A DNA stretch of 64,000 nt, taken from assembly GCF_039543225.1 (NCBI RefSeq), contig NZ_BAABJI010000002.1, positions 1,860,001-1,924,000 of the forward strand. The letters run 5' to 3'. The DNA is from Mucilaginibacter defluvii (GTDB lineage Bacteria > Bacteroidota > Bacteroidia > Sphingobacteriales > Sphingobacteriaceae). Of this stretch, positions 10,873-19,177 are shown in pieces. The number at the start of each line of letters is the position of its first letter. The stretch's first letter is position 1. Below the pieces are notes generated by a model. It saw only the letters and a program-made list of their open reading frames with translations. It ran no database searches and had not been told where the DNA came from. The translations under genes and the position numbers were made by a program.

Positions 10873-12207
10873 ATGAAGAAATACCTATTTGCAATACTGG
10901 TTGCTTCGGCAGCAATATATACGCAACCAGCATCAGCGCAGGATGATGCTTACGAGATGATGGTAAGCGGTGTAAAAGTGATAGTACAGCCTACTAAAAA
11001 CGAAATAGTAGAGGTGCAAACCGTTATTAAAGGCGGTGTGCAAAACTACACGCCGCAACGAATCGGCATTGAAGCGCTGGCCATGACGGCGCTTACCGAG
11101 TGTGGTACCGACAAACGCGACAAAAACAATTTTAAAAACGAGCTGGATAAAGTTAGCGCTCAGGTGTATGGCTATGCCGCCAAAAACTACGCGGTTATCC
11201 GCATGAACTGTTTAAAAGGCGATTTTGATACCGTTTGGCCGCTTTACGTTGAGGCCATGACGGAGCCCAAATTTGATGCTACAGAGTTTGACCGTATTAA
11301 AAAAGTAACCATCACCAGGCTCAAATCAGAGCAATCGCAGCCTGATGTGGCTATTGATAAATTTGCCGATAGCATCGCTTTTAAAGGCCGTAACTATGCT
11401 AAAGATCCTTCGGGCAGTGTGGCCACGCTAAGCAAACTAGGCCCACAGGAAACAAAAGCTTACTATGAATCGGTTTTCACCAAATCGCACCTGCTGATTG
11501 TGGTTGTAGGCAACTTGGATCGTTCGGCTGTTGAAAGCAAGGTAAAAGCCATGCTGGGCGGTGTTAAGCAAGGCGCACCATATGCCTTTAAAAAGGAGTT
11601 CTTTCGCCCGTATAAAAACACTTTTAATGCTGAGGCGCGCGAACTGGCTACTAATTATGTTGAGGGCGTAACCAGCGGTCCGCTGCCGGGCGCGCCTGAT
11701 TATGATGCGTTCAGCGTGGCCATGCGTATTTTCGCCAACCGCCACTTTCTGGATGTACGTACCAACAACGGCCTTTCATACGCGCCGCAATCGTGGTTTA
11801 GCGCTGGTGCAACGTCAGCGGCCAGGTTCTCAGTTTCAACCACTCAGCCTGATAAATATATAGCCGTGTTTGATAAACTGGTTGATAAGATCAAAACCGA
11901 AGGCTTTAAACCCGATGAAGTGGCTGATATGAAGGTTACTTACCTTACCGGCTTTTATTATAAAAATGAAACTAATAGCGCACAGGCTTCGTCTATCGTA
12001 TCAAACGAAGTGCTGTTTAACAACTGGAAGCGGTCACTATCCATGATGGCTGACATTAAGAAACTTACGCTCACTGATGTAAATAACGCTTTTCGCAAAT
12101 ACATTGGTAACACCATCTGGGTTTACCAGGGCGACCCTAAAAAGGTTACACCTACTCTGTTCATTAACGGTTCGCTTAAAAAAGCGGATAACCCGGTAAG
12201 TCACTAA
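10873..12207 (+). CDS. M16 family peptidase-like protein, non-catalytic partner
   Basis: The 444-residue protein has a signal peptide (cleavage near ASAQ, residue 22) and the overall M16 fold pattern. The place of the zinc motif reads ALAMTALTECGT, with no HxxEH, so it cannot bind zinc in the usual way. By analogy with M16B pairs it supplies the substrate-binding subunit, including the R/Y-type residues in its C-terminal half (NGLSYAPQSW). It is 18 bases after the catalytic gene and ends before a strong terminator, so the two form a dicistron. Confidence 0.88.
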   Translation: MKKYLFAILVASAAIYTQPASAQDDAYEMMVSGVKVIVQPTKNEIVEVQTVIKGGVQNYTPQRIGIEALAMTALTECGTDKRDKNNFKNELDKVSAQVYGYAAKNYAVIRMNCLKGDFDTVWPLYVEAMTEPKFDATEFDRIKKVTITRLKSEQSQPDVAIDKFADSIAFKGRNYAKDPSGSVATLSKLGPQETKAYYESVFTKSHLLIVVVGNLDRSAVESKVKAMLGGVKQGAPYAFKKEFFRPYKNTFNAEARELATNYVEGVTSGPLPGAPDYDAFSVAMRIFANRHFLDVRTNNGLSYAPQSWFSAGATSAARFSVSTTQPDKYIAVFDKLVDKIKTEGFKPDEVADMKVTYLTGFYYKNETNSAQASSIVSNEVLFNNWKRSLSMMADIKKLTLTDVNNAFRKYIGNTIWVYQGDPKKVTPTLFINGSLKKADNPVSH

Positions 12208-12229
12208 CAAATCTCACTATCCGAAAAAA

Positions 12230-12257
12230 AATGCCTGCGAAAGCGGGCATTTTTTTA
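12230..12257 (+). terminator. Rho-independent terminator of the M16 pair
   Basis: An 8-bp stem (ATGCCTGC/GCGGGCAT, one G-T pair) with a GAAA tetraloop is followed by seven T. It lies 23 bases after the second M16 stop. Confidence 0.88.
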
Positions 12258-12313
12258 TGGCCCCACAAACAAACTTAATATACCGTAAACCTGTTGCCTT
12301 GTAAAAAACTACA

Positions 12314-12526
12314 ATGAAAAAAGGCGATACCGTACACTGGAACTGGGGCAGCAGCGAGGCTGAAGGAAAGATTGAAAAGAAACACACCGGTAAGGTGGAA
12401 AAGACCATTAAAGGCAGTAAAATAACGCGCAACGCCACCAAAGATAACCCCGCTTACGAGGTAAAACAGAAGGATGGCAGCAAGGCGCTAAAATCAGAAA
12501 GCGAGCTGAAGAAGGGCAGTAAGTAA
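12314..12526 (+). CDS. DUF2945 / HVA1 Tudor-like small basic protein
   Basis: The 70-residue protein starts MKKGDTVHWNWG and contains G-K-I, TIKG and NPAYEVKQKDG blocks. This matches the DUF2945 (hypervirulence-associated TUDOR domain) family, small cytoplasmic SH3-like proteins of unknown function common in soil bacteria. It is Lys-rich, which is compatible with nucleic-acid binding, but nothing here proves that. It lies alone after the M16 terminator. Confidence 0.78.
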   Translation: MKKGDTVHWNWGSSEAEGKIEKKHTGKVEKTIKGSKITRNATKDNPAYEVKQKDGSKALKSESELKKGSK

Positions 12527-12617
12527 GCTGACCATTCAAATAATAACTTAAAACACCATTGATGTTAATAAGTTAATAATGATATTTGCATCCCTCAAAA
12601 AATATAGATAGCTTTAG

Positions 12618-12941
12618 ATGAATATTATAGCGCCTGAAAAAATGAAACGCCTTATTGCTTTGTTTAGCAACAAGTTCTTCCTGGTAACGGTTGCTTTTGT
12701 GGTGTGGATGACTTTTTTTGACACGAATGATGTGTTATCCCGCTACGAATATCATCAGCAATTAAATAAACTTGAGCAGGAGCGCGACTTCTACAAAACG
12801 GAAACTGACAAGGTTACCAAAGATCTTGACGAATTAAACTCCGATCCCCGCCACCTCGAGAAGTTCGCCCGCGAAAAATACCTCATGAAAAAAGAAAATG
12901 AGGATGTTTACATGGTGAGCAAGGAAGCAAAAGAGGAATAG
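12618..12941 (+). CDS. FtsB/DivIC-like septum formation initiator
   Basis: The 107-residue protein has one membrane segment (about 19-36), then a coiled coil rich in Leu, Glu and Lys (about 42-80) and the FtsB/DivIC ending pattern DPRHLEKFAREKYLMKKENEDVY. In the divisome this protein links FtsL/FtsQ-type partners. The start MNIIAPEKMKRL is followed by a second possible ATG at MKRLIALF; both keep the membrane segment. No other division gene is adjacent. Confidence 0.88.
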   Translation: MNIIAPEKMKRLIALFSNKFFLVTVAFVVWMTFFDTNDVLSRYEYHQQLNKLEQERDFYKTETDKVTKDLDELNSDPRHLEKFAREKYLMKKENEDVYMVSKEAKEE

Positions 12942-12963
12942 TTTTACTCTTTATTATAATTTT

Positions 12964-13046
12964 TGTCATTTCGAATGAGGCACGAGTAGAAATCCCCGTG
13001 CTAATATGAACCCAAACAGATTTCTCGCTAACGCGTCAAAATGACA
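12964..13046. repeat. 83-bp inverted-repeat element with TGTCATTT ends
   Basis: The left arm begins TGTCATTTCGAATGAGG and the right arm ends AAAATGACA. The arms are imperfectly complementary over about 30 bases, including a GAAATC/GATTTC block. No coding potential is seen. The ends and size suggest a small non-autonomous palindromic element; a partial copy lies at 7793-7808. Confidence 0.65.
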
Positions 13047-13074
13047 AGAAAATATTAAACAAACAAAAGCGCAA

Positions 13075-13204
13075 ACCGCTAATAACCTCTATTACCGGCA
13101 TCAGAAATGCCCGGAGTAGCACAAGCCCTGCCTAAGTAGAAACATTAACCGGGCAGGGCGTAGCCGGCGATTTTTGTTTCTTTTGATCGCTCAAAAGAAA
13201 TTTA
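13075..13204. repeat. Direct repeat copy A with three hairpins
   Basis: This about 115-130-bp unit contains CCGGCAT...ATGCCCGG, then GCCCTGCC...GGGCAGGGC (8-9 bp, perfect in this copy), then a 10-bp palindrome TTTCTTTTGA-TCGC-TCAAAAGAAA. Copy B lies at 13420-13549. No open reading frame of note. Confidence 0.7.
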
Positions 13205-13419
13205 TGATATGTAATGAAGATGCTTTGATTAAGTGGTTATACTCGAAAACATTGTCAGTCTGCTCTTGGCCGCAGAGGCCAGTTACTTTACCTTAGATGC
13301 AAAGTAACCAAACATCAAGCCGGAAAAAACCTTCAGCCACACAGGCCATACTCCCTGGCCCGGTTTTCCGGCAGGCCGACGCGCTTTTTTTTGAAGCAAC
13401 GTGTTATCGTGGGGCACGA
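13205..13419. other. Gene-free spacer with nested inverted repeats
   Basis: Between the two direct repeat copies I see GGCC-GCAGA-GGCC (13268-13280), GTTACTTT...AAAGTAAC (13282-13308), and a long pair GCCGGAAAAAACC / CGGTTTTCCGGC (13319-13331 and 13361-13372) that encloses GGCCA...TGGCC. No gene or promoter is recognisable. Confidence 0.6.
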
Positions 13420-13549
13420 ACCGTAAATGACTATATTCCCGGCATCAGAAATGCCGGAGTAGCACATGTATAGCCTAAGCACAACCTTTTCACCGGGCAG
13501 GACATAGCCGGCGATTTTTGTTTCTTTTGATCGCTCAAAAGAAATTTAA
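13420..13549. repeat. Direct repeat copy B with three hairpins
   Basis: The second copy of the unit at 13075-13204, about 345 bases away. Its first hairpin is perfect (CCGGCAT-CAGAA-ATGCCGG), its middle hairpin is degraded, and the final 36 bases from AGCCGGCGATTTTTG through the TTTCTTTTGA palindrome match copy A. Confidence 0.7.
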
Positions 13550-13588
13550 GACAGGTAGTAAATGTATGTAAAGTGTGAGGATATTATA

Positions 13589-14338
13589 TCAAATGCCCAA
13601 TACCTGCTTTAACTTAGCGTACCCTGTTTTACTTACCGGTATTTTAGCGCCTGATTTAAGTATGGCCAGGTGCGAATCCTTTTCATACGGATCGATTCGG
13701 GTTATCTCTGCAACGCTTAGTATGTAAGAGCGGTGTACACGCACAAACTGTGCACCATCCAGCGTTTGCTCAAAATAGCTCATGGTTTTGTTTTTGAGGT
13801 AAGCGCCCTCGGCGGTTATGATGCTCACGTAATCATCATCGGCCTGCAGATACAAAATATCGCGCACCGGAATAATCTTTACCTTGGTACCCGTTTTTAC
13901 CACAATGCGCTCGTGCTGTGCTTGAGCCTGGGCAACATCTTCCAGCAGTTTCTCTGTTCTGGCGGCGGGCTTATCGTCAGCTGCGGAAAGGGCCAGGTAT
14001 TTCTCTATGGCTTTATGAAAGCGTTCTTTGCTGAAGGGTTTTAACAGATAATCAATTGCGTGCGCCTCAAAGGCTTTTATCGCATATTCATCAAACGCAG
14101 TTGTAAATATTACTGATGGTGGCTGGTCAACCAGTTCGAGCATTTCAAAGCCGGTTATTTTGGGCATCTGCACATCCAGAAATATAAGGTCGGGCTTATG
14201 CTGTTGTATAGCCTTTAAACCTTCAAAACCATCGCCGCACTCCTGTATCAGTTCTATCCTGTCCTTAAAATCAAGCAAATACTCCATTACAACCATCCGT
14301 GCCAATGGTTCATCATCAATAATTAATGCGCGTTTCAT
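13589..14338 (-). CDS. LytTR-family response regulator
   Basis: The 249-residue protein has a receiver domain (acidic pair Asp8/Asp9, phosphoacceptor Asp55 in LIFLDVQMP, conserved Lys100 in LLKPF) and a LytTR DNA-binding domain (about 145-247, with LYLQADDDYVSI and FVRVHRSYI). It should bind target promoters when phosphorylated. Its ATG overlaps the TGA of the histidine kinase gene (ATGA), so the two are coupled and almost surely a cognate pair. Confidence 0.95.
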   Translation of the reverse strand: MKRALIIDDEPLARMVVMEYLLDFKDRIELIQECGDGFEGLKAIQQHKPDLIFLDVQMPKITGFEMLELVDQPPSVIFTTAFDEYAIKAFEAHAIDYLLKPFSKERFHKAIEKYLALSAADDKPAARTEKLLEDVAQAQAQHERIVVKTGTKVKIIPVRDILYLQADDDYVSIITAEGAYLKNKTMSYFEQTLDGAQFVRVHRSYILSVAEITRIDPYEKDSHLAILKSGAKIPVSKTGYAKLKQVLGI

Positions 14339-15369
14339 CCCTGTGGTACCTTAATAATGGTTGTAAATATATTATCATTTGCATGAGTTTCCATCAAATC
14401 GTTACGTGCAAATAATAAATATAAGCGGCGCTGCACCCCGCGCAACCCGAAACCTGTGCCCTGCTTAGGGCGCGACGTTTGCGGGTCGTAAGGGTTTTGC
14501 ACCATCAGTACCAGGTAATTATTATCCATTTCGCCGCGTATGCTGATGGTTACTTCGCCGGTGGTATCATACAAACCAAACTTAATGGCGTTCTCCACAA
14601 TAGGCTGCAGCAGCATAGCCGGCATAATGGCTTCGCCGCAATTGCGGTCACAGCTTATTTCGGTTTGCAGGCGGTGTCCAAAGCGCACTTTCTCTATTTC
14701 GAGGTACAAGCTCAGGTGCCCCAGTTCTTCATTCAGGGTTATGCGTTGCTGATCGTCCTTACGCAAAGTACCCCGCAAAAAATCGCTCAGCTGGTGAATC
14801 ATCTTCCTCGCCTGGTCGGGCTTAAAGCCTATCAGCGCGTTGATAGAGTTAAGGCTGTTAAATAAAAAGTGAGGCTGTAATTGCTGGCGCAGGTTATACA
14901 ACTCCGCATCGCGGGCGAGGCTTTCGGCTTCGTTACGGCGTTTCTCTGTTTCCTTTTGATCGAGCTGAGAGAACCATATAGCGCTTAGCATGGCCATCCA
15001 GCCGATAGCCAAAAAGTTAGTGAACAGGCGAATGATGAGCGATTGCTGTAAAAAGTTGACATAAACCTCGCCGGGTTTTAACAGCGGCAGCAGGTAGCGC
15101 GCGCCGGCGGCGCATATACCGGCCAGCGCCACACACCAAATAAACAGGTTAATGTAGCTGCCTCTGCCCGGCTGATAGTAACGCAGGTTATTATTAATTA
15201 ACCAGCAGGCGCCGCAAAGCAGTAATGAACTGCCCACACCATCAACTATGGCCATATACCAATCAAACCCGAAGCTATGTATAACATAGGTTTGCAATGC
15301 CGCCCAGGCAACGCCACCTATGGCAATAGCCAGGTAAGCCCGTGATAATTCTGATTTAGAGATAGCCAA
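14335..15369 (-). CDS. LytS-type sensor histidine kinase (His_kinase family)
   Basis: The 344-residue kinase has four likely membrane segments (about 11-30, 42-58, 74-92, 112-132), a short coiled coil, the His_kinase motif LQPHFLFNSLNSIN (phospho-acceptor His167) and a C-terminal ATPase domain (about 230-340, GTGFGLRGVQRRL). The only in-frame start after the upstream stop is TTG at 15369 (an ATT six codons earlier is less likely). It lies 17 bases after the DUF4288 gene, and that gene follows a LiaF-like gene, which hints that the system senses envelope stress (inference). Confidence 0.93.
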   Translation of the reverse strand: MAISKSELSRAYLAIAIGGVAWAALQTYVIHSFGFDWYMAIVDGVGSSLLLCGACWLINNNLRYYQPGRGSYINLFIWCVALAGICAAGARYLLPLLKPGEVYVNFLQQSLIIRLFTNFLAIGWMAMLSAIWFSQLDQKETEKRRNEAESLARDAELYNLRQQLQPHFLFNSLNSINALIGFKPDQARKMIHQLSDFLRGTLRKDDQQRITLNEELGHLSLYLEIEKVRFGHRLQTEISCDRNCGEAIMPAMLLQPIVENAIKFGLYDTTGEVTISIRGEMDNNYLVLMVQNPYDPQTSRPKQGTGFGLRGVQRRLYLLFARNDLMETHANDNIFTTIIKVPQG

Positions 15370-15386
15370 AACGGAGCGACTTTTAA

Positions 15387-15722
15387 TTAATTATTAATAG
15401 CCAGTAAAGCCGATTTGTGGTGTGCCCATGCTATATATAGGTCAGCATCGGGCGCTTCGTGTATGTGGTAGTGCAACTCAGCACCATCGGTAAGGCTGTT
15501 TATAGGGTTTACCTCGGTAACATCAACAAACTGCCAGCGCACCATTTGCTTTTGCGCATTGGTAAAGCTGTCCTGAATATCGATACCTATGCTGCTGGCT
15601 TTTTTAAAAGCGGCCTGTTCGTTATCAGCGTTAATAAGGCGCAATTGCTCGTCAAACTGAGCGGGGTGGTTGCCGTCGCCGCTGATTATCCGGAAGATGA
15701 GTTTTGTTACGTACCAGTTCAT
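15387..15722 (-). CDS. DUF4288 domain protein
   Basis: The 111-residue cytoplasmic protein starts MNWYVTKLIFRI and has FDEQLRLINADNEQAAFKKA, the N-rich turn before VRWQFVDVTEV, and DGAELHYHI. These are the signature blocks of DUF4288, a family of unknown function. It sits 17 bases before the histidine kinase gene and 53 bases after the LiaF-like gene, so all four genes may form one operon. Confidence 0.82.
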   Translation of the reverse strand: MNWYVTKLIFRIISGDGNHPAQFDEQLRLINADNEQAAFKKASSIGIDIQDSFTNAQKQMVRWQFVDVTEVNPINSLTDGAELHYHIHEAPDADLYIAWAHHKSALLAINN

Positions 15723-15775
15723 GTCGGTTAATAGTTTTAAGTATATAACTGTGAGGTTTATCTTTTTAAGTGTCT

Positions 15776-16672
15776 TTAGTAGCTACGTATCTCGATGCCT
15801 GCAAAAATGCTCACGCCTTTAACTATCAACACTTTATCATTGGTTATGGTAGTGGTGTGGCGCATACGCTTATCATCAACGCCGGCAAATATGGCCGATA
15901 CATCAGATATTACATGCCAGTGCGGCGGAACGATCAATTTAGTGCCCCCAAAAACCTGGGTTACCTCAATCATTACGTGGCCTTGAATGTCGGCCTTGGT
16001 AAGGTCTATCGCGCTGCCGCCAAAAATGTTCACGATCTCGCCACCTTTAAAATTTTTTGACAGGACGATCTTGTCTACTCCGCCAAAAACAGCTGTAGCA
16101 TCCAGTATATCGTCGCTAAAAACACTGCCTTTTACGGTAAAGGGTTCATTAGGCGCTTCTGCTTTAGGCGGATCGGCGGTAATAGGCTGCTCAGGTTCAG
16201 GTGTTATACGATAATCAACCACCGGATCCGGCGTAAACGGCGGCGGCGTTGATGATGATGACGTTCCAAAATTTAATGGTTGCTTGTTGCTTCCGTTATT
16301 AAATTTGTCCCACTGGACGGCATCATGCTTGTTGTTGCGGCGCAGTATCATCCAAATACCAAATACAATAAATGCTACGGGCCATATAACGCCATCGCCA
16401 TTAATGTTGTAACTATCCAACGCTTCATCGGCCATAAAGGCTAAACCCAGACCTACCAGTATAAACCAGCTCGCCTTTTGAAAATTACTGCGGGTACCAA
16501 TGTAAAGGCCCGGTACTATTAAACACCACAGCGGCCAGCTAATTAGCCAACTTGGGAATAAAACTATATTTAGTTGTTGGATGAGCATCCCTACACCCAG
16601 CACCAGCAAGATCACGCCGGCGATGGCCTTGCCGTTACGTGGTCCTTTTTTGTATTCTATATTATTGCTCAT
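15776..16672 (-). CDS. LiaF-like membrane protein (cell-wall stress response)
   Basis: The 298-residue protein has four N-terminal membrane segments (about 14-32, 36-56, 63-80, 91-107), a Pro-rich linker (about 135-190) and a C-terminal repetitive beta domain with repeated GGxxxxx/FGGxK patterns (ATAVFGGVDKIV, NIFGGSAIDL, QVFGGTKLIV, IFAGVDD). This is the LiaF C-terminal (DUF2154-like) architecture, which in Firmicutes represses a cell-wall-stress kinase. Start is the ATG for MSNNIEYKKG; a 20-codon in-frame extension lacks support. The gene heads the LytTR/LytS cluster. Confidence 0.82.
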   Translation of the reverse strand: MSNNIEYKKGPRNGKAIAGVILLVLGVGMLIQQLNIVLFPSWLISWPLWCLIVPGLYIGTRSNFQKASWFILVGLGLAFMADEALDSYNINGDGVIWPVAFIVFGIWMILRRNNKHDAVQWDKFNNGSNKQPLNFGTSSSSTPPPFTPDPVVDYRITPEPEQPITADPPKAEAPNEPFTVKGSVFSDDILDATAVFGGVDKIVLSKNFKGGEIVNIFGGSAIDLTKADIQGHVMIEVTQVFGGTKLIVPPHWHVISDVSAIFAGVDDKRMRHTTTITNDKVLIVKGVSIFAGIEIRSY

Positions 16673-16816
16673 GTTAGTTTTCTCTACAATTATTTGATGG
16701 TATAAAACTACTATAACATTTATAACAGGCAAACCCCAATTGGGTGGCGTAAGGTAACTACTCGGTAAACGCGGTAGTTTTGGCGGTGAAAATTCCGGAA
16801 TGAAAAAATCAAGGCA

Positions 16817-16848
16817 TAAAAAAAGCGGCCGGTAATTAACCGGCCGCT
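16817..16848 (-). terminator. Rho-independent terminator of carA
   Basis: A 9-bp perfect stem (AGCGGCCGG/CCGGCCGCT) with a 7-base AT loop is followed on the minus strand by a run of seven T. It lies about 20 bases after the carA stop. Its core and loop almost copy the eno terminator. Confidence 0.88.
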
Positions 16849-16868
16849 ATATATTTTGCTTTAGATAC

Positions 16869-17969
16869 TTATTTCATTAACTCGATAAAATCATCAAACA
16901 GGTAACGTGAATCGTGCGGACCAGGTGATGATTCCGGGTGATATTGCACCGAAAACGCCTTTTTATCTTTTACACGAATGCCTTCTATTGATTGATCGTT
17001 CAGGTTAACGTGGGTTATCTCCACTTTGTCTGACGAACGTACAGCTTCCTGCACCACGCCAAAGCCATGGTTTTGTGAGGTAACCTCGCAATGATCTTTA
17101 ATAATGTTTTTCACCGGGTGGTTTAAGCCACGGTGACCATTGAACATTTTTTTGGTCGGGATATCATTTGCCAAAGCCAGTAACTGGTGGCCAAGGCAGA
17201 TGCCGAACATAGGTTTATCAGCCGCTAATATTTCTTTAACAGTTTCAACCGCATAAGGCATCGCTGCCGGATCGCCGGGGCCGTTTGAGATGAAGTAACC
17301 GGTTGGCGCGAAGTCCTTTTCCATTTCTTCAAAAGATGTTTTGGCCGGGTAAACCTTGGCATACACATCACGGTCGGCAAAGTTGCGCAGGATATTCTTT
17401 TTAACACCCAGGTCAAGCACGGCAACGCGGTAAGGCGCATCTTCCTTACCAAAGGTATAAGTTTCGGTAGTTGATACCTGTGATGACAGCTCCAAGCCAT
17501 CCATCGATGGTACCTGAGCTAATTTGGCTTTCAACTCCTCAACATCCAGTATCTCTGATGATATAATGGCGTTCATGGCGCCTTTATCACGGATGTGGCG
17601 CACCAATTGGCGGGTATCAATGTCAGATATGCCTACTATGTTCTGCTCCTGGAAATAATCCTGGATAGACTCGTCGGCCTGCTTGCGGCTGTAGGCAATG
17701 TTGTAATTTTTACAAACCAAACCAGCAATCTGTATTCTTTCTGATTCAACCTCCTCGCCGCTGATGCCATAGTTACCTATGTGGGCGTTGGTGGTTACCA
17801 TAATTTGTCCGAAATAAGATGGATCGGTAAAAATTTCCTGGTAGCCGGTCATACCGGTGTTAAAACAGATCTCGCCGGTGGTGGTTCCGATCTTTCCGGC
17901 TGCTTTGCCACGAAAAACTGTACCGTCAGCCAGTAATAATACAGCCGGTAATTTGGTGTAGTTGGTCAT
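16869..17969 (-). CDS. carA: Carbamoyl-phosphate synthase small (glutaminase) subunit
   Basis: This subunit hydrolyses glutamine and feeds ammonia to CarB to make carbamoyl phosphate for pyrimidines and arginine. The 366 residues show the CPSase small-chain N domain (GYQEIFTDPSY) and a class I amidotransferase with nucleophile Cys258 (GICLGHQ) and His344/Glu346 (YHPES). The N-terminal start MTNYTKLPAV is standard. carB is not in the window, so the operon is split here. A -7 box lies about 100 bases upstream and the leader holds a short GC-rich hairpin followed by T5. Confidence 0.97.
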   Translation of the reverse strand: MTNYTKLPAVLLLADGTVFRGKAAGKIGTTTGEICFNTGMTGYQEIFTDPSYFGQIMVTTNAHIGNYGISGEEVESERIQIAGLVCKNYNIAYSRKQADESIQDYFQEQNIVGISDIDTRQLVRHIRDKGAMNAIISSEILDVEELKAKLAQVPSMDGLELSSQVSTTETYTFGKEDAPYRVAVLDLGVKKNILRNFADRDVYAKVYPAKTSFEEMEKDFAPTGYFISNGPGDPAAMPYAVETVKEILAADKPMFGICLGHQLLALANDIPTKKMFNGHRGLNHPVKNIIKDHCEVTSQNHGFGVVQEAVRSSDKVEITHVNLNDQSIEGIRVKDKKAFSVQYHPESSPGPHDSRYLFDDFIELMK

Positions 17970-18070
17970 TATAAAATAAATTAAATGATTTAAAAACCCG
18001 GTTTGCCTGGTGCGACGCGCCGATGAAACTTAAAGAAAGATTGAAGTAAGGCACTTCCATTTTCACGCCG

Positions 18071-18078
18071 CAAAGATA
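18071..18078 (-). promoter_or_regulatory. -7 box of carA
   Basis: The minus strand reads TATCTTTG, 101 bases before the carA ATG. The resulting leader of about 95 bases contains ACCAGG-CAAA-CCGGGT followed by TTTTT (about 17993-18016). Confidence 0.5.
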
Positions 18079-18231
18079 GGGCAAAGCAGTGTAATTTTAA
18101 AGTATGTTTTTGCATTTTTTAATAATTGAATAATGGCATGTTAACACCGTGTTAATCACGGCCAACTGCCATGCAATTAGCTATTTGCCTTAACATTGCA
18201 TTCCGTGTACAAAAAGCGCTGTACATTTATA

Positions 18232-18239
18232 TACCTTTG
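18232..18239 (+). promoter_or_regulatory. -7 box of panB
   Basis: TACCTTTG matches TAnnTTTG and lies 19 bases before the ATG at 18259. It is divergent from the carA box 150 bases away. Confidence 0.55.
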
Positions 18240-18258
18240 CCTCAAAATCAGCAAACTC

Positions 18259-19074
18259 ATGTCTGTTAATAAAGAGATAAAACGCGTAACCACCCGCACC
18301 GTACAGGAGATGAAGATCAGGGGCGAAAAAGTGTCCATGCTTACCGCTTACGACTACTCATTGGCCACTATTGTTGATGATGCCGGGGTGGATATCATAC
18401 TGGTAGGCGATTCGGCCTCCAACGTAATGGCGGGGCATGAAACCACTCTGCCTATTACGCTTGACCAGATGATCTATCATGCCGCATCGGTAGTACGCGC
18501 GGCAAAGCGTGCGCTTGTGGTGGTGGACCTGCCTTTTGGCTCCTACCAGGGCAACTCTAAAGAAGCGCTGAACTCCGCCATACGTATCATGAAGGAAGCA
18601 GGCGCTCATGCGGTAAAAATTGAAGGCGGCATTGAAATAGCCGAATCAGTTACCCGCATATTAGCCGCTGGCATACCTGTTATGGGGCATTTGGGCCTTA
18701 CGCCGCAATCGATATACAAATTCGGCACCTATACTGTACGGGCGAAAGAAGAGGCCGAAGCGCAAAAACTGCGCGAGGATGCCGCCAAACTACAGGAACT
18801 TGGCTGTTTTGGGGTGGTGCTCGAAAAAATACCCGCATTGTTGGCCGAAGAAGTTACCGAAAGCCTGAGCATACCGACTATTGGCATTGGCGCAGGCCAG
18901 CATTGCGATGGCCAGGTGCTGGTGATACATGACATGCTGGGTATTAACAAAGGTTTTAAACCCCGCTTTTTACGTCAGTATGCCAGTTTGTACGATGTGA
19001 TGAACGACGCCATTAAAAACTATGTGGCCGACGTAAAATCAGCAGATTTCCCGAATGAGAAGGAACAGTATTAG
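18259..19074 (+). CDS. panB: 3-methyl-2-oxobutanoate hydroxymethyltransferase
   Basis: PanB makes ketopantoate from 2-oxoisovalerate and methylene-tetrahydrofolate, the first committed step to pantothenate and CoA. The 271 residues show the family blocks [18 protein letters not shown] with the Mg-binding Asp, [27 protein letters not shown] and PTIGIGAG. I start at the ATG for MSVNKEIKR; a TTG 63 bases earlier would put the -7 box inside the gene. No other pantothenate gene is nearby. The stop is followed immediately by four phased GTGA heptads. Confidence 0.97.
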   Translation: MSVNKEIKRVTTRTVQEMKIRGEKVSMLTAYDYSLATIVDDAGVDIILVGDSASNVMAGHETTLPITLDQMIYHAASVVRAAKRALVVVDLPFGSYQGNSKEALNSAIRIMKEAGAHAVKIEGGIEIAESVTRILAAGIPVMGHLGLTPQSIYKFGTYTVRAKEEAEAQKLREDAAKLQELGCFGVVLEKIPALLAEEVTESLSIPTIGIGAGQHCDGQVLVIHDMLGINKGFKPRFLRQYASLYDVMNDAIKNYVADVKSADFPNEKEQY

Positions 19075-19101
19075 TGAGCGGTGAGCAGTGATTGGTGAAT
19101 T
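19074..19101. repeat. Four phased GTGA heptads
   Basis: Four 7-base units follow without a gap: GTGAGCG, GTGAGCA, GTGATTG, GTGAATT. They begin at the last base of the panB stop codon. Similar arrays occur at 25654-25730 and 37049-37076. Confidence 0.6.
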
Positions 19102-19177
19102 GGTTTTAATTTATTTATTGTTTGAGACAACATGGCGACTATGCCAACATATTTAATTAATCGCTGTTTAAAGTGAT

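Noticed and set aside
13075..13549. CRISPR array
   Set aside because: Only two long, imperfect copies 345 bases apart with hairpins, no short regular repeats and no cas genes.
18196..18258. Longer panB starting at 18196
   Set aside because: The start is a TTG and the extra residues cover the -7 promoter box; PanB proteins begin near MSVNKEIKR.
19074..19101. GTGA array as a coding extension of panB
   Set aside because: It begins at the stop codon and has no continuing frame.
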